Below are positions 7,992-10,481 of a DNA stretch of 10,481 nt, piece by piece (the first letter of the stretch is position 1; each line of letters starts with the position of its first letter). Source of the DNA: Planctomycetota bacterium. GTDB taxonomy: Bacteria > Planctomycetota > Planctomycetia > Pirellulales > Pirellulaceae. The stretch covers positions 1-10,481 of the forward strand of contig JAPLNJ010000263.1 in assembly GCA_026692885.1 (NCBI GenBank). Reading direction: 5' to 3'. A program made the position numbers and the translations under genes. Below the pieces are notes generated by a model that searched no databases, had not been told where the DNA came from, and saw nothing but the letters and a program-made list of their open reading frames with translations.

Positions 7992-8606
7992 TCAGTAGGA
8001 CTCGGGGAGCTGTCCGCGCCGGCGCCGGTCAAAGTAACTGTCGGCAATTCCCTCCGGGCGTTCATTTCCACCGGGCGGTAGAAGGTTAGACAGATCCGGC
8101 AAGTTTTCCGGAAAGGCGAGATAATGCTGCCGTAACCCCCGCGCCTTGTCGCTCGTGTTCGTGGCGAGCAATTCCAGAATTTCCATGATCATCCGCCGCG
8201 AGTTGACCAAGAGCGGCCGATTCAGACGGCAGACTTCGATCAGGTCGGCCCCCGCCGACGTCAGCGCTTCGACCAAGCCACCGGGGCCAACTTCCACGTG
8301 TTGTGCCCAACCCTCGCGGCAGGGGTCAACCGGAACATCGTCTTCCTGCTTCAACGAGTTGCATCGGCAACAGGCGTACAGCAGATTGTCATAATCGCAG
8401 ACTCGCTCGGGATGGGCCACGCGCGAAAGCATGTGCTCAACGCTGAACGAATCTTCGCCATCCGCGCACCAATTCTCTCGCCACAGGCAGTACACGCAGC
8501 GAAAGTCGAATTCGTCGCGAAGCCAAGGTTTGAACGAGCGATAGTCACGGTAAGCACGAGGTCCGTGACGGCGGACGTGCGCCTCTTGCGGATAGTGCAG
8601 TGGCAT
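7992..8606 (-). CDS. HNH endonuclease with zinc knuckle
   Basis: This 204-residue protein is an HNH-family nuclease. The ββα-metal core sits at about residues 35-85. It includes CVYC (Cys37, Cys40), FSVEHMLSR (Glu57-His58), YDNLLYAC (Asn74) and CCRCN (Cys79, Cys82, Asn83). The two CxxC pairs would hold a structural zinc and His58 would be the catalytic base. The C-terminal 100 residues are charged and helical, with no domain that I recognise. The ATG at 8604-8606 is chosen over the GTG at 8631-8633 because AGGAGG lies five bases before it; the GTG has no SD of its own, although it overlaps the upstream stop. It follows the RHH-like gene by 23 bases. The role is probably cleavage of invading DNA or mobility of the cassette, by inference from family and context. 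Confidence 0.82.
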   Translation of the reverse strand: MPLHYPQEAHVRRHGPRAYRDYRSFKPWLRDEFDFRCVYCLWRENWCADGEDSFSVEHMLSRVAHPERVCDYDNLLYACCRCNSLKQEDDVPVDPCREGWAQHVEVGPGGLVEALTSAGADLIEVCRLNRPLLVNSRRMIMEILELLATNTSDKARGLRQHYLAFPENLPDLSNLLPPGGNERPEGIADSYFDRRRRGQLPESY

Positions 8607-8611
8607 GACAG

Positions 8612-8617
8612 CCTCCT
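8612..8617 (-). promoter_or_regulatory. Shine-Dalgarno site deciding the HNH start
   Basis: The minus strand reads AGGAGG five bases before the ATG at 8604-8606. This fixes the start and excludes the nine-residue longer frame that would begin at GTG 8631-8633. Confidence 0.8.
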
Positions 8618-8629
8618 CATCTAGTTGTT

Positions 8630-8965
8630 TCACACATCGGCGACGGCGAGTTCTGCTGCGAGTCGCATCTGTTCGAGATCGTCCAACATCTTCCGGTCGA
8701 GCTGTTCCAGGTGCTGGTCCGCAATTGCCTGCAGCCGCTGTAGTTCGCGTTCTTCATCCGGGGTAAGACCGTTGACAAACCCCTTGCGAATCAGGGCGAT
8801 GCGTCTCGCGTTCTGCATTGTCCAGACCGATGTCTCGTGCGGTGAGTCCACCGCCTCACTAAGAATTCCGACGGCCAATTCCTCGACCGACACACGCTCG
8901 GCCCGAGCACGCCCCGCGAGCTTTGTCGCCAGCGGACCGGACAAATTGATCGTGATCGTCATCAT
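8630..8965 (-). CDS. Ribbon-helix-helix-like small protein
   Basis: This 111-residue protein begins with a short β-strand pattern (MTITINLSG) and two helices (LATKLAGRARAE, SVEELAVGIL). This is the layout of CopG/Arc-type ribbon-helix-helix DNA-binding proteins and of many antitoxins. The second half (LTPDEERELQRLQAIADQHLEQLDRKMLDDLEQM) is a probable coiled coil for dimerisation or partner binding. GGGAGG lies four bases before the first ATG and seven before the adjacent second ATG, so the true start may be 8962. The HNH gene follows at once, and the two probably form one transcriptional unit. A role as regulator or antitoxin for the HNH enzyme is inference only. No exact family is recognised. 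Confidence 0.75.
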   Translation of the reverse strand: MMTITINLSGPLATKLAGRARAERVSVEELAVGILSEAVDSPHETSVWTMQNARRIALIRKGFVNGLTPDEERELQRLQAIADQHLEQLDRKMLDDLEQMRLAAELAVADV

Positions 8966-9080
8966 TCAACCTCCCAAACGAGAACCTTGTCACCTTACCC
9001 GCAGAGAACGCCGGGGCCGTTCCCGCAATCTCCATTCTACAGCTTTCCCGCGCCGTCCGAGGGCCGTCGTGCATTGTCCA

Positions 9081-9107
9081 CTGCAACGGACAACGGACAA
9101 CGGAACA
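9081..9107. repeat. Half heptamer element downstream of pglX
   Basis: The core CTGCAA (9081-9086) is followed by two CGGACAA units and a degraded CGGAACA (9087-9107). The opposite arm is reduced to a few bases (TTGTCCA near 9075). It lies 11 bases after the pglX stop, in the 153-bp gap before the RHH-like gene, where I see no other feature. Confidence 0.82.
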
Positions 9108-9118
9108 AGAATCGAGAA

Positions 9119-10481
9119 CTACTTCCCCACCTTCGTCTTGGCGCCTTTGCGTGCGCCCTTCTTCAGCGGCTGCCAGGCCCGGACGGCAGCGACGGTCAGG
9201 CCCAGCGTGCGGGCTTCCTGCTCGACGAAGCTGGCGAAGTAGTCACCCATCCGCATGTTGTCAAATTCGGAGTCGGGCTCGTTGTGCCACTGCTTCAGCC
9301 ACGGAACCAGCTCGATGATACCGCCCAACAACGGCACCAGTCGGGGATCGGTCGCACCGTATTTCTCCTGGACTTCGACTAAGTAGCCGCTGACCGCCCG
9401 GGCGAGTTGCAGGTGGTCGAGGCCAGCCCAGGCGATCATCAGGGTTCCGTCTTCGCCTTCGCAGTGCGGGAAGCTGACCCAACGTTCCTTGGGCACGTCC
9501 AATTTGCCACGCAGCCGCCAACAAGGACCGGACAGGAAATCGGCGCTGGTGTACTTGGGTGGTACGGGAATGTCCGTGGTCAGTTGTCCGTGGTCAGTTG
9601 TTCTTGGTCCATGCCCTTCTGCAACTGACCACGGACAACTGACAACGGACATTCTTCGGTCTTCCTGCCGCTGCAGCTCCCAGGTCCGTTCCCAAGCTTG
9701 CCGCTTGTCGAGACCGCTGGACTTGTACCGCAGCACCGGCAACAGCGGCACGCTCTCAGCTTCGACAAGTTCGGCGACCAACCGACCGACATCGAAGTCC
9801 TGCCGGTCGCGGTACAGTTCGGCCACCTGCATGAAGTCGGTGTCACGGGCGGCGACGTCGGTGAGCGTGGAAAGGGAAACGAGTTGGACGGTCGCCAGCG
9901 GTGGCGGAGACGTCCGTGGTCCGTGGTCATCTGCAACTGACAACGGACTACTGACAACGGACGTCCCCGCAACTGACAACGGACTACTGACAACGGACAT
10001 TCTCCCATCGAAGTCAAAGTAGCTTTCCAGCCGAGCAAGCAGCCATTCGCGCAACGCCCGCTCCAACTGCGAGGCCCACGACTCCGTGTTCCATCGCCGC
10101 TTGTACTCAGGCTGTTCAATCAACGCGATCTGGGGATTGGATTCGATGGCCTCGATCCGTTGCTCGACGAGCCGCCGGTAGTCTTCAGGCCACTCGCCGG
10201 GGATCTCCGTCATGGGCGTGGAACCGTGCCGCGCGAACCAAGTGGTCTGCAGGTCGCCGGTAGCCATCTTCCGAGCCATGACAATCTCGAACGCCCGCTG
10301 GCCGAGAAGAAGTGCAGGAGGCTCACGCAAAGGCGCCAAGGCGCAAAGATTTTCTTGATTCTCTTCTTCCTTTGCGCCTTTGCGCCTTTGCGTGAGCTCC
10401 TCTTTGGTCAGTCCGTAGAGCCGGTAGCACTGCCAATCAAGTCCCTCCTGCAAAGCAATCATCTGCCCACGGACCGCTTCC
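9119..10481 (-). CDS. pglX: BREX type 2 adenine methyltransferase PglX, C-terminal part
   Basis: The frame is open to the window edge, so at least 453 C-terminal residues of a protein usually near 1200 residues are visible; the catalytic methyltransferase motifs lie outside. Family-typical stretches are LDWQCYRLYGL, GQRAFEIVMARK, WFARHGSTPMTEIP, QPEYKRRW, RYKSSGLDKRQAWE, PPKYTSADF and GKLDVPKERW. PglX is the N6-adenine DNA methyltransferase that marks DNA in Pgl systems. Three segments do not belong to the family: about residues 21-50 (LTQRRKGAKEEENQENLCAL), 155-185 (MSVVSSPLSVAGTSVVSSPL) and 271-297 (MSVVSCPWSVAEGHGPRTTD), numbered from the Met at 10460-10462. All three are encoded by palindromic repeats and keep the frame open. 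The Met at 10462 is not taken as the start, since conserved sequence continues upstream. Activity with these insertions is unproven. Confidence 0.9.
   Translation of the reverse strand, partial: EAVRGQMIALQEGLDWQCYRLYGLTKEELTQRRKGAKEEENQENLCALAPLREPPALLLGQRAFEIVMARKMATGDLQTTWFARHGSTPMTEIPGEWPEDYRRLVEQRIEAIESNPQIALIEQPEYKRRWNTESWASQLERALREWLLARLESYFDFDGRMSVVSSPLSVAGTSVVSSPLSVADDHGPRTSPPPLATVQLVSLSTLTDVAARDTDFMQVAELYRDRQDFDVGRLVAELVEAESVPLLPVLRYKSSGLDKRQAWERTWELQRQEDRRMSVVSCPWSVAEGHGPRTTDHGQLTTDIPVPPKYTSADFLSGPCWRLRGKLDVPKERWVSFPHCEGEDGTLMIAWAGLDHLQLARAVSGYLVEVQEKYGATDPRLVPLLGGIIELVPWLKQWHNEPDSEFDNMRMGDYFASFVEQEARTLGLTVAAVRAWQPLKKGARKGAKTKVGK
9568..9654. repeat. Near-perfect heptamer palindrome inside pglX
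   Basis: Two 33-base arms (9568-9600 and 9622-9654) are reverse complements with one mismatch, separated by a 21-base loop whose end reads CTTCTG. The arms are made of alternating TCCGTGG and TCAGTTG units, bounded by GAATG on the left and CATTC on the right. The element is translated in frame as part of pglX (residues about 271-297), between RRQED and the conserved IPVPPKY. Confidence 0.95.
9912..9998. repeat. Duplicated heptamer element inside pglX
   Basis: A short left arm (GTCCGTGGTCCGTGGTCA) and core CTGCAA lead into a 30-base right arm at 9933-9962. After six bases (GTCCCC) this arm is repeated exactly at 9969-9998. The 36-base offset equals 12 codons, so the protein shows SVVSSPLSV twice, 12 residues apart. 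The element is read in frame in pglX, just after the conserved LLARLE segment. Confidence 0.94.
10316..10401. repeat. CGCAAAGG-type palindrome inside pglX
   Basis: Arms at 10316-10348 and 10370-10401 are complementary over about 32 bases, with one mismatch and one bulged base, around a 21-base loop. The arms consist of AAGGCG/CGCAAAG-type units and are unrelated to the heptamer family. The element lies in frame between the conserved RLYGL and GQRAFEI blocks of PglX and encodes a basic-acidic stretch starting LTQRRKGAKEEE. Confidence 0.93.

Noticed and set aside
8298..8624. Plus-strand frame opposite the HNH gene
   Set aside because: The minus strand carries the CxxC/His/Asn nuclease motif and a strong SD; the plus frame has neither.
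9568..9654. Rho-independent terminator
   Set aside because: The stem is strong, but there is no T-run on either strand after it and it lies within a conserved coding region.
9119..10481. pglX as a pseudogene because of three insertions
   Set aside because: The frame stays open through all three and the family blocks between them are intact, so loss of function cannot be claimed from the sequence.

Overview
The window looks like the distal half of a phage-defence locus of the BREX type 2 (Pgl) kind, from a GC-rich bacterium. All supportable genes lie on the minus strand, so the locus reads from the right edge to the left edge. The dense heptanucleotide inverted repeats, the small HTH/PIN and RHH/HNH gene pairs and the GC-rich coding style suggest a planctomycete or a similar environmental lineage. 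That placement is an inference; no rRNA or other marker gene is present.

Layout in transcription order: the C-terminal part of the adenine methyltransferase gene pglX (10481-9119, cut by the window edge); a block of small accessory genes with a ribbon-helix-helix-like protein (8965-8630), a zinc-knuckle HNH endonuclease (8606-7992), a doubtful 46-codon ORF (7886-7746), two homologous excisionase-type HTH proteins (7701-7411 and 7291-6992) and a VapC-like PIN nuclease (6989-6570); then the large P-loop ATPase gene pglY (6456-2752) and the alkaline-phosphatase-fold gene pglZ (2755-41), which overlap by four bases. The partner genes usual for this system (pglW kinase, brxD, brxHI) are not in view and could lie beyond either edge.

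PglX, PglY and PglZ are expected to act together to mark self DNA and block phage growth. The accessory block between pglX and pglY looks like an insertion of toxin-antitoxin-like and nuclease cargo into the defence operon.

The most unusual feature is a family of palindromic elements built from 7-bp units (TCCGTGG/TCAGTTG type in one arm, CGGACAA/CTGACAA type in the other) around an asymmetric core ending in GCAA. They occupy most gaps between genes, supply the stop codon of pglZ, sit directly before the pglY start where a Shine-Dalgarno sequence would be, and occur twice inside pglX without breaking its frame. A second, unrelated palindrome (CGCAAAGG-type arms) also lies in frame inside pglX. 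Because the unit is seven bases, a one-unit slip in pglX would shift the frame, which suggests a testable route to phase variation.
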